38,168 nt of DNA, taken from positions 1 through 38,168 of the forward strand of contig JABZKU010000024.1 in the NCBI GenBank assembly GCA_015257125.1. The letters run 5' to 3'. Shown here piece after piece: positions 23,122 to 32,130 of the stretch. The first letter of the stretch is position 1. Each line of letters opens with the position of its first letter. The stretch is from Prevotellaceae bacterium (GTDB lineage Bacteria > Bacteroidota > Bacteroidia > Bacteroidales > Bacteroidaceae). Made by a program: the position numbers and the translations under genes. Under the pieces are notes generated by a model. It was not told the DNA's origin, made no database searches, and saw only the letters and a program-made list of their open reading frames with translations.

Positions 23122-23152
23122 TTGTTAGATTGTCACGAAGTCTGTATTTTTG
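23122..23152 (+). promoter_or_regulatory. Promoter of the SusC/SusD operon
   Basis: TTG (23122-23124) and TATTTTTG (23145-23152) with 20-nt spacing. The leader to the ATG at 23264 is about 105 nt. Confidence 0.7.
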
Positions 23153-23177
23153 CAATGAACACTGTTTTTCTGTTTGA

Positions 23178-23224
23178 ATATACAATGTATATAGACGGAA
23201 AATACTTCGTTTCGCTGTCTATAT
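23178..23224 (+). promoter_or_regulatory. Leader hairpins before susC
   Basis: ATATAC-AAT-GTATAT (23178-23192) and ATATAGAC (23189-23196) with GTCTATAT (23217-23224) overlap, so they compete for the same bases. The pairs are AT-rich and could arise by chance, but SusC leaders are known to carry regulatory structure in some Bacteroidales. Confidence 0.35.
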
Positions 23225-23263
23225 TGCGGTTTTCTTAAATAAAACACCCTAAACCATCGATAC

Positions 23264-26200
23264 ATGAGGAAATCAGTACATCCGAAAGTGTTCGTCGGGA
23301 GTCTCCTGATGAGTGCGGCGCTGAGTTTTGCGCTTCCCTCTTCGGCTCAACAGCCCACGGGACCCGATGCACGCCAGCTCTCGGGCATGGTCTTCAACAA
23401 GCAAGGCGAACCGCTCGTTGGAGCTTATGTGCGCGTGAAGCACGGCAAAAAGACTTGGACCGTTCAGACGGACGAGACCGGTAAATATGTGATCAATCTT
23501 CCGGCCGGACAGAGTTTGGCCGGTCTGAATGTCGCTGTGTCCTACATCGGTATGCAGCGCCAGGTGAAGACCACGAAGACCGGCGTGATGCACTATGACT
23601 TCATGCTCGAAGACAATTCGAAGAGTTTGGGCGAGGCCGTGGTGACGGGCTACGGCACGATCAGCACGCGCGAGAAGACGAGTGCCATCACTTCGCTCAA
23701 GATGGACGAAATCCTCATGCCCGGCATGACCAGCCTGGAGCAGGCGCTCGAAGGCCGTGTGCCCGATATGGTGTTTATGCAAAACTCCGGTGAAGTCGGT
23801 GCGACGGCGCGCATGCGCATTCGCGGTACGTCGACCCTCATCGGTAACCGCGAACCGCTGTGGGTGCTCGACGGTATCCCCTTGTCCGATCCTGTCGATG
23901 TGACCAACGAGCAGCTCAACGACCCGGACTACATCAATTATATCGGTAATGCCATTTCGGGACTCAACCCGCAAGACATTGAGCGCGTTGACGTGCTCAA
24001 GGACGCCGCGGCGACCGCACTCTACGGAACGCGTGCCGCCAACGGGGTGATTGTGGTGACCACCAAGAAGGGTGATCCCGGTCCTCCTCGCATCACCTAC
24101 AATGCGCAGTTCAAATACACGGCGCGTCCGCGATATACCGACAGCAACATCAACCTGATGAACTCGCAGGAGCGCGTGCGCTTCGGCCAAGACTTGGTGA
24201 ACCTCCACTACACGTTCCCCAACCACATGACGATGGTGGGCTACGAAGGAGCATACCACCGTTATGTCACGGGACAGATTGACTATGACACCTTTGTGGC
24301 GCAGGCGCGTCAGGCCGAAACGGCGAATACGGATTGGTTCGGCCTCTTGACGCACGACACCTTCAACCACAACCACACGATCGCCCTTTCCGGCGGTAGC
24401 GAAACGGCGCGTTACTACGCTTCGCTCGGTTATAATAAGGAAGAGGGTGTGCAACTCCGTCACCGCAACGACCGCTACACCGCTTCGCTCAACATGCAGA
24501 CGCGCATTGCCAAGGTGATTCAGGCGAATGTGCGACTCAACGCCAACGTGCAGAAGAAGGAGCAGCTCCCCGGCGAGATCGATCCGCTGGGCTACGCTTA
24601 CGGCACGACGCGCGCCCTGCCCGCGTTCAACAACGACGGTTCGTACTACTACTATCAGCGCCACGCCTACAATGTGGGCACCGACAAGGACGGACAATAT
24701 AAATATCGCTACAATATTCTCAACGAGATCGACAACACGGAGAAAAACTACTCCTCGAACGGCGTCATGGCCGCGCTCGATCTCACCTATCGCTTCCGCC
24801 AACTCCTCGACTTCACACTCACCACGTCGTACCAGCGCAACACGAGCGACAACGATACGTGGTTTGGCGAGAAATCGAACTATGTGGCGCAACTGCGCAA
24901 CAGCGAATATGGCGTGGATCCCATCCCCGGACAGTATGGTAAGAGCGATCTGCCCTACGGCGGGGTGTACAACTCGGGACGCAATGTGAACGAAAACTTC
25001 ACGCTGCGCGCACAAGCCAACCTGCGTCACGCCCTCGGTGCGAACAAAAAGCATTTGGTGAGTGCCTCGTTGGGTTACGAAATGAACATGTCGAATACCG
25101 ACGGTTTCAGCACCAACACGCGCGGTTTCTATAAGGATCGCGGACTGAAATATGTGAACATGACGGCCGAAGAGGTGCAAAAGTTCCCCTACTACGCGAA
25201 GTGGTTGGCGAGCAACACGCCTTCGATCAAGGCCGACAAGACGCATCGTCTCAGCGGTTACGCCATTTTCTCTTATTCTTACGGCAGCCTGTTGTCGCTG
25301 AGTGCCAACACGCGTTTCGACGCGTCGAATAAGTTCGGCTCGCGCAGCAACGAGAAGTTCCTCCCTGTGTGGTCGGCTTCGGGGATGCTCAACCTCAAAG
25401 AGTTGGCACTCCGCCGCTATGATGTGGTGAGCGACTTCCGTTTCCGCACCTCTTTCGGTAAGACGGGCAATATGGTCGACAACCAAACGCCGAACCTCCT
25501 CCTTCGCCAAGAGAGCGTAGACACTTATTATGGAGAAAACACGGCGAAGGTGTTCGCACTGCCCAACCCCAACCTGCGTTGGGAGCAGACCGATCAGTTC
25601 AACGCCGGTTTTGACATGGCGCTCTTCGACTATCGCCTCTCGCTGGGCTTTGATGGTTACTACAAACATACGCGCGATGCCTTCAACAACACGCCGGTGT
25701 CGTCGATCAACGGTGTGGACAATTATGTGATGAACGGCAGCGACCTCTACAACAGCGGTTTCAGCATCAACCTCACGGCTTATCCCATCAAAACGCGCGA
25801 TTGGTCGTGGATGCTCTCCTCGAACTATTCTGTGGTGTACAACCGCATCGAGACGAAGTCCATCAACGACTACACGCTCAACGATTATCTCAACGGTACG
25901 GCCGTGATCGACGGACAAAGCATCGGCACGTTCTACAGCTATCGCTTCCTCGGCCTCGATCCCTCCAACGGTCTTCCCCTCTTCGACGACTATAAGGATC
26001 GACAGCACTTGCTCGAAGGCAAAACGCTCGACCGCATCATGCAACTCGTCATGGCGCGCAGCGGTAGTCGCGAGCCGAACTTCAGTGGTTCGTTCTACAC
26101 CACACTGCGCTACAAGCAAGTGTCGTTGGCGGCCAGCTTCAACTACGCCCTCGGCAACAAGATTCGCAAATTCGCGCTCTATAAGGATATCCTCGACGGC

Positions 26201-26653
26201 GTTTCCTCGGAAAACAACGTCCGCAAGGAGTTTGTCGACCGCTGGCGTCGTCCCGGCGACGAGCGTCACAGGGACTATCCGTCGCTCATCAGCCCCAGCG
26301 ATCCCGAATATCAGCGCAACCGCTACCACTGGAGCAACTCCTCGAACAGCGATCTCAAAGGTTTCAAATCGTTTGCCGACAACTACTGGTCGATGTACGA
26401 CAATGCCGATGTGCGCGTCGTTTCGGGCAGCTATCTCCGCCTCTCGAACGTCACGTTCCGCTACCAGTTCTCGCAGCGCCAACTCAAGAAAATGCCTTTC
26501 TCCAACCTCGCGCTCGACTTCTCGGTGACAAATATCTTCACCCTCAAGTCGTCGGAACTCAAAGGACAGGATCCCACGCAAAACGGTTTCTCCATTCAAA
26601 CGGCGCTCTCGCTCCGTCCGTCCTACACGTTGGGTTTGCGCATCACCTTCTAA
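23264..26653 (+). CDS. SusC/RagA-family TonB-linked outer-membrane protein
   Basis: SusC-like barrels import oligosaccharides, peptides or other large nutrients with a SusD lipoprotein lid. The 1129-residue length is typical. Visible parts: signal peptide ending in LPSSAQQ (about residue 29), CarboxypepD_reg-like domain (LSGMVFNKQGEPLVGAYVRV..., 38-115), the conserved transition GEAVVTGYGTISTREKTSAI, plug motifs ARMRIRGTSTLIGNREPLWVLDGIPL and IERVDVLKDAAATALYGTRAANGVIVVTTKKG, and the barrel ending in YTLGLRITF. No N-terminal STN domain, so signalling through an anti-sigma factor is not expected. SusD starts 13 nt downstream. The gene opens a cluster without carbohydrate enzymes, so the substrate may be peptidic; this is inference. 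Confidence 0.95.
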   Translation: MRKSVHPKVFVGSLLMSAALSFALPSSAQQPTGPDARQLSGMVFNKQGEPLVGAYVRVKHGKKTWTVQTDETGKYVINLPAGQSLAGLNVAVSYIGMQRQVKTTKTGVMHYDFMLEDNSKSLGEAVVTGYGTISTREKTSAITSLKMDEILMPGMTSLEQALEGRVPDMVFMQNSGEVGATARMRIRGTSTLIGNREPLWVLDGIPLSDPVDVTNEQLNDPDYINYIGNAISGLNPQDIERVDVLKDAAATALYGTRAANGVIVVTTKKGDPGPPRITYNAQFKYTARPRYTDSNINLMNSQERVRFGQDLVNLHYTFPNHMTMVGYEGAYHRYVTGQIDYDTFVAQARQAETANTDWFGLLTHDTFNHNHTIALSGGSETARYYASLGYNKEEGVQLRHRNDRYTASLNMQTRIAKVIQANVRLNANVQKKEQLPGEIDPLGYAYGTTRALPAFNNDGSYYYYQRHAYNVGTDKDGQYKYRYNILNEIDNTEKNYSSNGVMAALDLTYRFRQLLDFTLTTSYQRNTSDNDTWFGEKSNYVAQLRNSEYGVDPIPGQYGKSDLPYGGVYNSGRNVNENFTLRAQANLRHALGANKKHLVSASLGYEMNMSNTDGFSTNTRGFYKDRGLKYVNMTAEEVQKFPYYAKWLASNTPSIKADKTHRLSGYAIFSYSYGSLLSLSANTRFDASNKFGSRSNEKFLPVWSASGMLNLKELALRRYDVVSDFRFRTSFGKTGNMVDNQTPNLLLRQESVDTYYGENTAKVFALPNPNLRWEQTDQFNAGFDMALFDYRLSLGFDGYYKHTRDAFNNTPVSSINGVDNYVMNGSDLYNSGFSINLTAYPIKTRDWSWMLSSNYSVVYNRIETKSINDYTLNDYLNGTAVIDGQSIGTFYSYRFLGLDPSNGLPLFDDYKDRQHLLEGKTLDRIMQLVMARSGSREPNFSGSFYTTLRYKQVSLAASFNYALGNKIRKFALYKDILDGVSSENNVRKEFVDRWRRPGDERHRDYPSLISPSDPEYQRNRYHWSNSSNSDLKGFKSFADNYWSMYDNADVRVVSGSYLRLSNVTFRYQFSQRQLKKMPFSNLALDFSVTNIFTLKSSELKGQDPTQNGFSIQTALSLRPSYTLGLRITF

Positions 26654-26666
26654 TTCGCCACACCTC

Positions 26667-28295
26667 ATGAAACAGTATATCTTTTCTCTCGGTCTCGGCC
26701 TGCTCGCACTCACCACGGTGAGCTGCGACGACTTCCTCGACCAATACTCGCAAGATCTCGTGGTGGCGAAAAGCGTCACCGATCTCAACGAACTGCTCGT
26801 CGGCGACGTTTATCTTCGCAGCCACGAAGTCAGCAAAGGGATGAACGCCGGAGTTTATGGTTTCGTCAATGCACTCGACGACGACATCAACACCACTGGC
26901 ACCTCGCAGCAGGGCAACATCGCCAACACGGCGTGGACACACACGCTGGCGCCCCTCTACGGTTACTTCACTTGGCAACAAGATGTGCGCTATAATTATG
27001 GTGCCACGAACAAGGCGGGCGACGATGCGACGTGGAAAACGCTCTACTCGCGCATCAGTCACGCCAACAACATCATCGACATTGTTGACGAAATGCCGCA
27101 CGCCACCAAAGAGGACGAAGCACTTTACCATCGCGTGAAGGGCGAAGCGCATTTTGCTCGTGCACAATTCTATTTGGCGCTCGCCAACCTCTACGGAAAA
27201 CCCTATCGTGTGGATTCGGCCTCGACCGATCTCTGCGTGCCTCTCAAGCTCACGCCGCACGTGGAGCACGAGAAGGACAAAGCGACTCAATTCGAGCGTG
27301 CCACCACAGGACAAGTTTATGCGCAGGTTGTTGCTGACTTGAACTTGGCTGTCGAACAACTCACCGTTTCGCCCCAGCCCGATCGTTTCCGTCTGCACCG
27401 TGCCTCGGCAGAAGCGGCAGGTGTTTTGCTCAGTCGCACTCTGCTCTACATGCAGCGTTGGGCAGAAGCCGAACAGGCCGCCAAGCGTGTGGTGGAAAGT
27501 CCGCGGGTAAAATTGGCCGCCCTCACTGATTTCCAAGCGGGCAAACCCTTCCTCACGCGCAACAATCCCGAAGTTCTCTTCTCACAAGGCGCCAATTATG
27601 TGGCAGCGCAAGACAAGGGCACGTCGCTCACCGGCGCTCCCGGCGATTTCTGCGTCACCCGCGAATTGTATGACTCCTATGTCGACACCGACGTGCGCAA
27701 ACAAGTCTTTTTCTCTGTCAACGGCCTTTCCGACAGCATCTCGCTCTCCAATAAATATGAGCGTGTCACGGGCGAAAACCACATCTCCGACGGTTTCTTG
27801 CTCCGTGCGTCCGAAGCCTATCTGAACCTGGCCGAGGCACAAGCCATGCAAGGGAAGAGCACTGAGGCTTCTGCCACGCTGGGGCGTTTGCAGCAACGCC
27901 GCATCACCGACTATTCGCCCACGCCCCTCTCCGGCAAGGCATTGGTCGACGAGATCCGTGCCGAACGTCGTCGCGAACTCTGCTTCGAAGGCCAGCGTTG
28001 GTTCGACCTGCGTCGCTATGCGGTGAACACGGTGCAGCCCTTGAAGAAGAATGTGGTGCATGCCTTCAATGCCTACTCGAACTCCAACGCCTTCTTGACG
28101 ACACACACCTTTGTCTTGCCGGCAGGAGATCCCGCCTACACCTTCTCGATTCCCCTTTCGGTCATCGAGTTCGACAAAGTGCCGATGCCCAACAACATTC
28201 GTCCCAAGCGCGAGGAAGTGAAGCAGCCCAAACCGCTGCCGACGCTGCCCACCGACGACGAAGAAGACAACCCCACGCCGACCCCTGCCCCTTAA
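26667..28295 (+). CDS. SusD/RagB-family surface lipoprotein
   Basis: SusD-like proteins cap the SusC barrel and capture substrate at the cell surface. The 542-residue product has a lipobox TVSC (cysteine 20) with the acidic sequence DDFLDQ right after it, which favours surface export. TPR-like helices (LYSRISHANNIIDIVDEM..., VKGEAHFARAQFYLALANLYG) and the C-terminal SusD signature (RAERRRELCFEGQRWFDLRRY, FSIPLSVIEFDKVPMPNN) are clear. The C-terminus ends in an unusual acidic, proline-rich tail (LPTDDEEDNPTPTPAP) of about 25 residues. It pairs with the upstream SusC gene, 13 nt apart, and is followed 48 nt later by the next lipoprotein gene. Confidence 0.94.
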   Translation: MKQYIFSLGLGLLALTTVSCDDFLDQYSQDLVVAKSVTDLNELLVGDVYLRSHEVSKGMNAGVYGFVNALDDDINTTGTSQQGNIANTAWTHTLAPLYGYFTWQQDVRYNYGATNKAGDDATWKTLYSRISHANNIIDIVDEMPHATKEDEALYHRVKGEAHFARAQFYLALANLYGKPYRVDSASTDLCVPLKLTPHVEHEKDKATQFERATTGQVYAQVVADLNLAVEQLTVSPQPDRFRLHRASAEAAGVLLSRTLLYMQRWAEAEQAAKRVVESPRVKLAALTDFQAGKPFLTRNNPEVLFSQGANYVAAQDKGTSLTGAPGDFCVTRELYDSYVDTDVRKQVFFSVNGLSDSISLSNKYERVTGENHISDGFLLRASEAYLNLAEAQAMQGKSTEASATLGRLQQRRITDYSPTPLSGKALVDEIRAERRRELCFEGQRWFDLRRYAVNTVQPLKKNVVHAFNAYSNSNAFLTTHTFVLPAGDPAYTFSIPLSVIEFDKVPMPNNIRPKREEVKQPKPLPTLPTDDEEDNPTPTPAP

Positions 28296-28343
28296 GCGGC
28301 GCATCGGCTCCCATCACTCATTCCCCATTAAGTCACATCGTTC

Positions 28344-29423
28344 ATGAAACAGCTCCTGTTCCTTCTCCTACCGTTGCTTTTCTTCGCCTGCAAAAGCGAA
28401 GAGAGCATCACGCCCGCTGTCACCTTTGAGCGTGATTTCGCGGTCGTTGACAATGCCGCAGACCCTGTGCAGCATGCGCGCTACGAAATCTATAAGAAAT
28501 ACGGCGTCCCCGTTTATTTTAATGACACCGTGGCCGTTCACGGCGGCACAGCTCCCGCCGACAGCGCCTCGCGCCGTTACGAAACGGTCGATCTCAACTG
28601 GACCTTCTTCGGTTATAGCCGAGGGGTGGAGTATCGCTACGACTATCTGCGCACCGCCGAAGAGCAACTGCGCGCCTTGCGTTTTGTCGACGCCTATTTG
28701 GGTAAGATCAGCCGCCAGATGCGTCCCTTCTCCGTCATGGTGGCCGACACCCTCACCATTTCGTCGGCCAACAAGGTCGAAAAACCGATCTACCACGTCG
28801 GTTTCCGCACCTTGGTGCTCGCTCGGGTCAAAGACATCACCGCCGAAGATTCGGTCAATGCACAGATTGCCGAAATCGTCAACAGCATGGTGAGCGACCG
28901 CATCAAGGCCAATCGCGAACTCTGCGGCGAATTTGCAGATGTCAGTACCCAGAAAGGGTGGTATGACCTCGAATGGAAGCGACTCAACGAAACCTCGCCT
29001 TGCCCCACCGTCATCGAGATGGGCAGGAAGAGCTACGTCCTTTCGGTCAATGCGCTTTACGACCAACCGCCCTACACGCCCTTCAATCATGAGGACTTAG
29101 TTACCTTGCTCCTCAAAGATCTCGGCAGCGGCGCGCCCACAGTCGAGAGTGAAGACGAAGCGATCGAGATTCGCGACAAGATGCTCAACGAGATCGGTGC
29201 CTTCGGCTTCATCCGAGGTTGGAATCAAACCGGTTCATTCGCCCCTCGCGACGCCGATGAAGATCGCGAATACTTCATCAAGGCCATGCTTTGGTTGGGT
29301 GATGGCGGGTTCCGTCAGCGTTATGGACACCTGCCCGTCGTGATGACCAAGTACGAAATCCTTCGTCGTTTCGTCACCGGCGAACTCGGGGTCAACCTCG
29401 ACTACAATCGTTTGAACGAATAA
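28344..29423 (+). CDS. Substrate import-associated metallohydrolase-like lipoprotein lacking HExxH
   Basis: The 359-residue product has a lipobox (LFFAC, cysteine 16). It resembles the SusC/SusD-associated zinc metallohydrolase lipoproteins (Peptidase_Mx1 type): the region RYEIYKKYGVPVYFN matches their start, and the C-terminal block GFIRGW...DADEDREYFIKAML...KYEILRRFVTGELGVNLDYNRL matches their GF...EDFVE...K.EIV..Y...DLD..R end. At the place where those proteins have HHEFAHILHQ, this one reads AQIAEIVNSMVSDRI, with no HExxH; the only HE (NHEDL) lies elsewhere. It therefore looks like an inactive relative kept as a binding or structural subunit. Assignment is by pattern, without an alignment. 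Confidence 0.6.
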   Translation: MKQLLFLLLPLLFFACKSEESITPAVTFERDFAVVDNAADPVQHARYEIYKKYGVPVYFNDTVAVHGGTAPADSASRRYETVDLNWTFFGYSRGVEYRYDYLRTAEEQLRALRFVDAYLGKISRQMRPFSVMVADTLTISSANKVEKPIYHVGFRTLVLARVKDITAEDSVNAQIAEIVNSMVSDRIKANRELCGEFADVSTQKGWYDLEWKRLNETSPCPTVIEMGRKSYVLSVNALYDQPPYTPFNHEDLVTLLLKDLGSGAPTVESEDEAIEIRDKMLNEIGAFGFIRGWNQTGSFAPRDADEDREYFIKAMLWLGDGGFRQRYGHLPVVMTKYEILRRFVTGELGVNLDYNRLNE

Positions 29424-29461
29424 AAACGCGGTGAACTCCGCAATTTCATCTCCTCATCGCT

Positions 29462-30469
29462 ATGTCTATCTTCAAACCTCTCTGTCTCGCCCTCCTCTCT
29501 GCCGCCGCGCTCTTCGCGGCCTCTTGCGGGGGCGACGAACCGAAGACGATCCAGTATAATCTCTCCGCGGTGCAACCCGGAGAGGATTTCACCGATCCTC
29601 GCGACAACAACGTGTACCACACCGTGCGTGTCGGCGACCAACTTTGGATGGCCGAAAACCTGCGCTACGCACCTAACGGTTACAGCCTCGACGGTGCCTA
29701 TTCTTGGAACGAGCGCCCGGTCGATCTCACCAAGATTGTGCCCGACAATGCAGCCGTGACCGAACTCATCGACCGGCTTTTCCACGATCCGAAATACAAC
29801 GGATGGGAAGTCGATGGCACGCCCATTGCACCGTGGGTCGAAGGCTTCATCAAGCAACTCAAGCGCGGCCGCATGACCATTGCCGAAGTGCGTGAGAACA
29901 TCCGCTATCTCAACCCCGCTTTCGACGACACCCTCACCGTCCGGCTCCTTAAATATGCCGAGTTGCCCGAAGCGCGCCACAAGGCCGGAATGGCCAATTT
30001 CGAGAAAACCGAAAAAGATAACGGTGGCTACGTGGCCAAAAACGGATTTCTCTACACCTTTGCCGCAGCGCAAAAAGTCGCTCCCAAAGGTTGGCGCCTG
30101 CCCACCGACGAAGATTGGAAAAAGCTGGAGCGCACCCTCGGCTTGCCCGCCGCAGAAGCTGATCTCGACGAAGCGTGGCGCGGCGAAGGACTCGCTACCT
30201 TGCTCAGCGTAGGCGGAAAATCCGGTTTCAACGCCCTCCGCACCGGTGGTAATCTCTATCAGCGCGAAGCCGGCAACTTCTTTGAGAACAAAGACAAGGC
30301 TTGGTATTTCTGGACGGCCACTTCCATCATGTTGCAAGACTCCATCCCCGCGGCCTATGTGCGCCTCTCCGATCACTTCACCACCAAAGTGTGGCGCGGC
30401 ACCAGTCGAGTGGCTAACAACTACCGTCCCGTACTCTACAGCGTGCGTTGCGTCAAAGACCTCAAGTAA
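29462..30469 (+). CDS. Fib_succ_major domain lipoprotein
   Basis: The 335-residue product has a lipobox (FAASC, cysteine 22) and the domain named after Fibrobacter succinogenes major paralogous proteins: FTDPRDNNVYHTVRVGDQLWMAENLRY at 43-69 and the end blocks GFLYTFAAAQKVAPKGWRLPTDEDWKKL, FNALRTGGNLYQR, WTATS and VRCVKDL. Between the two halves is an extra stretch of about 130 residues (YSWNERPVDLTK...NFEKTEKDNGGY), longer than in a minimal domain. Such proteins are often exported and sit beside SusC/SusD loci in Bacteroidetes; their role is not established. It probably belongs to the same transcript, 38 nt after the previous stop. Confidence 0.72.
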   Translation: MSIFKPLCLALLSAAALFAASCGGDEPKTIQYNLSAVQPGEDFTDPRDNNVYHTVRVGDQLWMAENLRYAPNGYSLDGAYSWNERPVDLTKIVPDNAAVTELIDRLFHDPKYNGWEVDGTPIAPWVEGFIKQLKRGRMTIAEVRENIRYLNPAFDDTLTVRLLKYAELPEARHKAGMANFEKTEKDNGGYVAKNGFLYTFAAAQKVAPKGWRLPTDEDWKKLERTLGLPAAEADLDEAWRGEGLATLLSVGGKSGFNALRTGGNLYQREAGNFFENKDKAWYFWTATSIMLQDSIPAAYVRLSDHFTTKVWRGTSRVANNYRPVLYSVRCVKDLK

Positions 30470-30495
30470 CGCACCCTGCCTCCTTTCGGCCGATG

Positions 30496-30526
30496 CTCGA
30501 AGTCGTCGACGCCCGACGACTTCGAG
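30496..30526 (+). terminator. Strong hairpin after the Fib_succ_major gene
   Basis: A perfect 13-bp stem CTCGAAGTCGTCG/CGACGACTTCGAG around ACGCC. No T run follows, so it may stabilise the mRNA 3' end or attenuate transcription rather than stop it. Confidence 0.5.
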
Positions 30527-30576
30527 TGTGGCCGTCTTACACCCGATAATCGAATTTTTAGACTTATCTTATTTTC

Positions 30577-32043
30577 ATGTCTCTCCGTCACCTCTTTTTT
30601 TCGCTCAGTTTGGCTGTGAGCACGCTCTCGCCGCTGGCCGCCTTCGCACAGCCCGAGCCGAGCATGTATGGCGATCGCGTCAAAGCCGACGTCAAACTCA
30701 ACTATGTCTATACGCTCGATGAAGCCTTGGCGCGCGCCCGTGCCGAGAAGAAGCCCATCTTCTTCAACTGCTTCGCCGACTGGGCCATCCCCTGCCACGG
30801 CATGAACAAGTACGTCTTCTCCGATGCCGAGTTTGCCGACTACATGAATCACAATTTCGTCAACCTCTACATCGACGTGAGCAAGCGCGCCAACGCAGCC
30901 GTCGCCAAGCGCTACGACATTCGCCGATTTGCCCACTTCCTCGTGCTCGATGCCGATGGCAATGTCCTCCTGCGCATTGTAGGGGGTAAGAAGTTGCCCG
31001 AATTCAAAGAAGACGTGATGCGCGCCCTCTCGCCCAAAACCTCGCTCCCCGGACTCGAAGCCGCTTATAAGAAAGGAAAGCGCGACAAAAAGACGCTCCT
31101 CGCCTATCTCTACGACCTCAATCTCGCCGACGATAAAGAGCAGTTCGACAAGGTGGCACAAGAATATGTGGCTGCCCTCAAGCCCAAAGACTACGCCAAA
31201 GCCGAAAACTGGTTTGTCGTGTCAAAACTCATCACCGATCGCGAAAGCCCTCTCTTCAAGTACCTACTCGACAACAAAGACGAGTTCGTGAAAAACAACG
31301 GACAGAAGGTCAACGACTTCGTCGAAAGTCTCTTCTACGCCGAAGCTGCAGGCTACGCCGCCGGTTCCACCCCCTACAACGCCGATGCCGTACTCGGTAT
31401 GCAAATCGACGCTCGCCGTGCCAACATCCCCGACACCTCCGTCGTTTATGTGGCCTGCAAACTGGCGCAACTCCGCGGTGAGAAGCGCATTGGCGAACTC
31501 CTCGACTACATGCGCGCCAAGGGCGAAGCCTTCCGCTTCGATCGTGCGTCTTACGAACTCACCTTCGACTTCCCCGACATGACGGCCGAGCAAACGAAGC
31601 AAGTCGTCGCCTATCTCCGCGAAGCCGCGACACGCAACACCGGCGAAGCCGCCAAGCGTCTCGGTTTCCTTGCCGATCGGCTCGAGAAACACGACGGAGT
31701 GAACTTCGAACAACTCTCGCTCAAAGACGCACTGGCCAAAGCCGCCAAGGAAGGCAAACAAGTCTTTGTCGACTGCTACACCAGTTGGTGCGGTCCCTGC
31801 AAGAAACTTGCACGCGAAGTCTTCCCCCAACCCGAAGTGGGCAAAGTCCTCAATGCGCGTTTCGTCAATCTCCAAATCGATATGGAAAAGGGAGAAGGAC
31901 CGGCTGTGTCTAAGCAGTTTGGCATCAACTCCTTCCCCACGATGCTCATTCTCAATCCCGACGGCACCAAAGTCGGTAGCATCGTAGGTTACTTCCCCAC
32001 CGAACGCCTGCTCGACGAAATCGCGAAAGTTCCCACTCGCTGA
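30577..32043 (+). CDS. Exported protein with two thioredoxin-fold domains
   Basis: The 488-residue product has a signal peptide (cleavage near AAFAQ, residue 25). The N-terminal thioredoxin-like domain (about 45-150) has KPIFFNCFADWAIPC where WCxPC is expected: the first active-site cysteine is Ala (W69-A-I-P-C73), so it cannot perform normal dithiol exchange, though C65 lies nearby. A helical middle (about 150-380) links it to a complete C-terminal thioredoxin domain with W404-C-G-P-C408 and the cis-proline in NSFPTMLIL. It likely works on disulphides of periplasmic or surface proteins, perhaps of the preceding lipoproteins. No clear promoter is visible in the 107-nt gap upstream, so it may be read through from the SusC unit. 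Confidence 0.82.
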   Translation: MSLRHLFFSLSLAVSTLSPLAAFAQPEPSMYGDRVKADVKLNYVYTLDEALARARAEKKPIFFNCFADWAIPCHGMNKYVFSDAEFADYMNHNFVNLYIDVSKRANAAVAKRYDIRRFAHFLVLDADGNVLLRIVGGKKLPEFKEDVMRALSPKTSLPGLEAAYKKGKRDKKTLLAYLYDLNLADDKEQFDKVAQEYVAALKPKDYAKAENWFVVSKLITDRESPLFKYLLDNKDEFVKNNGQKVNDFVESLFYAEAAGYAAGSTPYNADAVLGMQIDARRANIPDTSVVYVACKLAQLRGEKRIGELLDYMRAKGEAFRFDRASYELTFDFPDMTAEQTKQVVAYLREAATRNTGEAAKRLGFLADRLEKHDGVNFEQLSLKDALAKAAKEGKQVFVDCYTSWCGPCKKLAREVFPQPEVGKVLNARFVNLQIDMEKGEGPAVSKQFGINSFPTMLILNPDGTKVGSIVGYFPTERLLDEIAKVPTR

Positions 32044-32068
32044 TTCGCAGTCCCCACAGCTCACGCCG

Positions 32069-32099
32069 CTCCCCGTACCGCCACCGGCCACACGGGGAG
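32069..32099 (+). terminator. Hairpin after the thioredoxin-fold gene
   Basis: CTCCCCGT pairs with ACGGGGAG around a 15-nt loop and is followed by TGGTCGTTGTTTTTC, a T-rich end. The next gene starts 32 nt later. Confidence 0.6.
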
Positions 32100-32130
32100 T
32101 GGTCGTTGTTTTTCTCTCTAATCATCGCTT

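Larger units (their letters stand above)
22855..23263. other. Intergenic region before the SusC operon
   Basis: This 409-nt gap holds the terminator of the hydrolase gene (22966-23004), the SusC promoter (23122-23152) and a structured leader (23178-23224). Small open frames here have no recognisable features. Confidence 0.65.

Noticed and set aside
23273..26788. A 1171-codon open frame antisense to susC
   Set aside because: It mirrors the SusC coding frame, lacks family motifs and has no promoter; an artefact of codon bias in GC-rich coding sequence.
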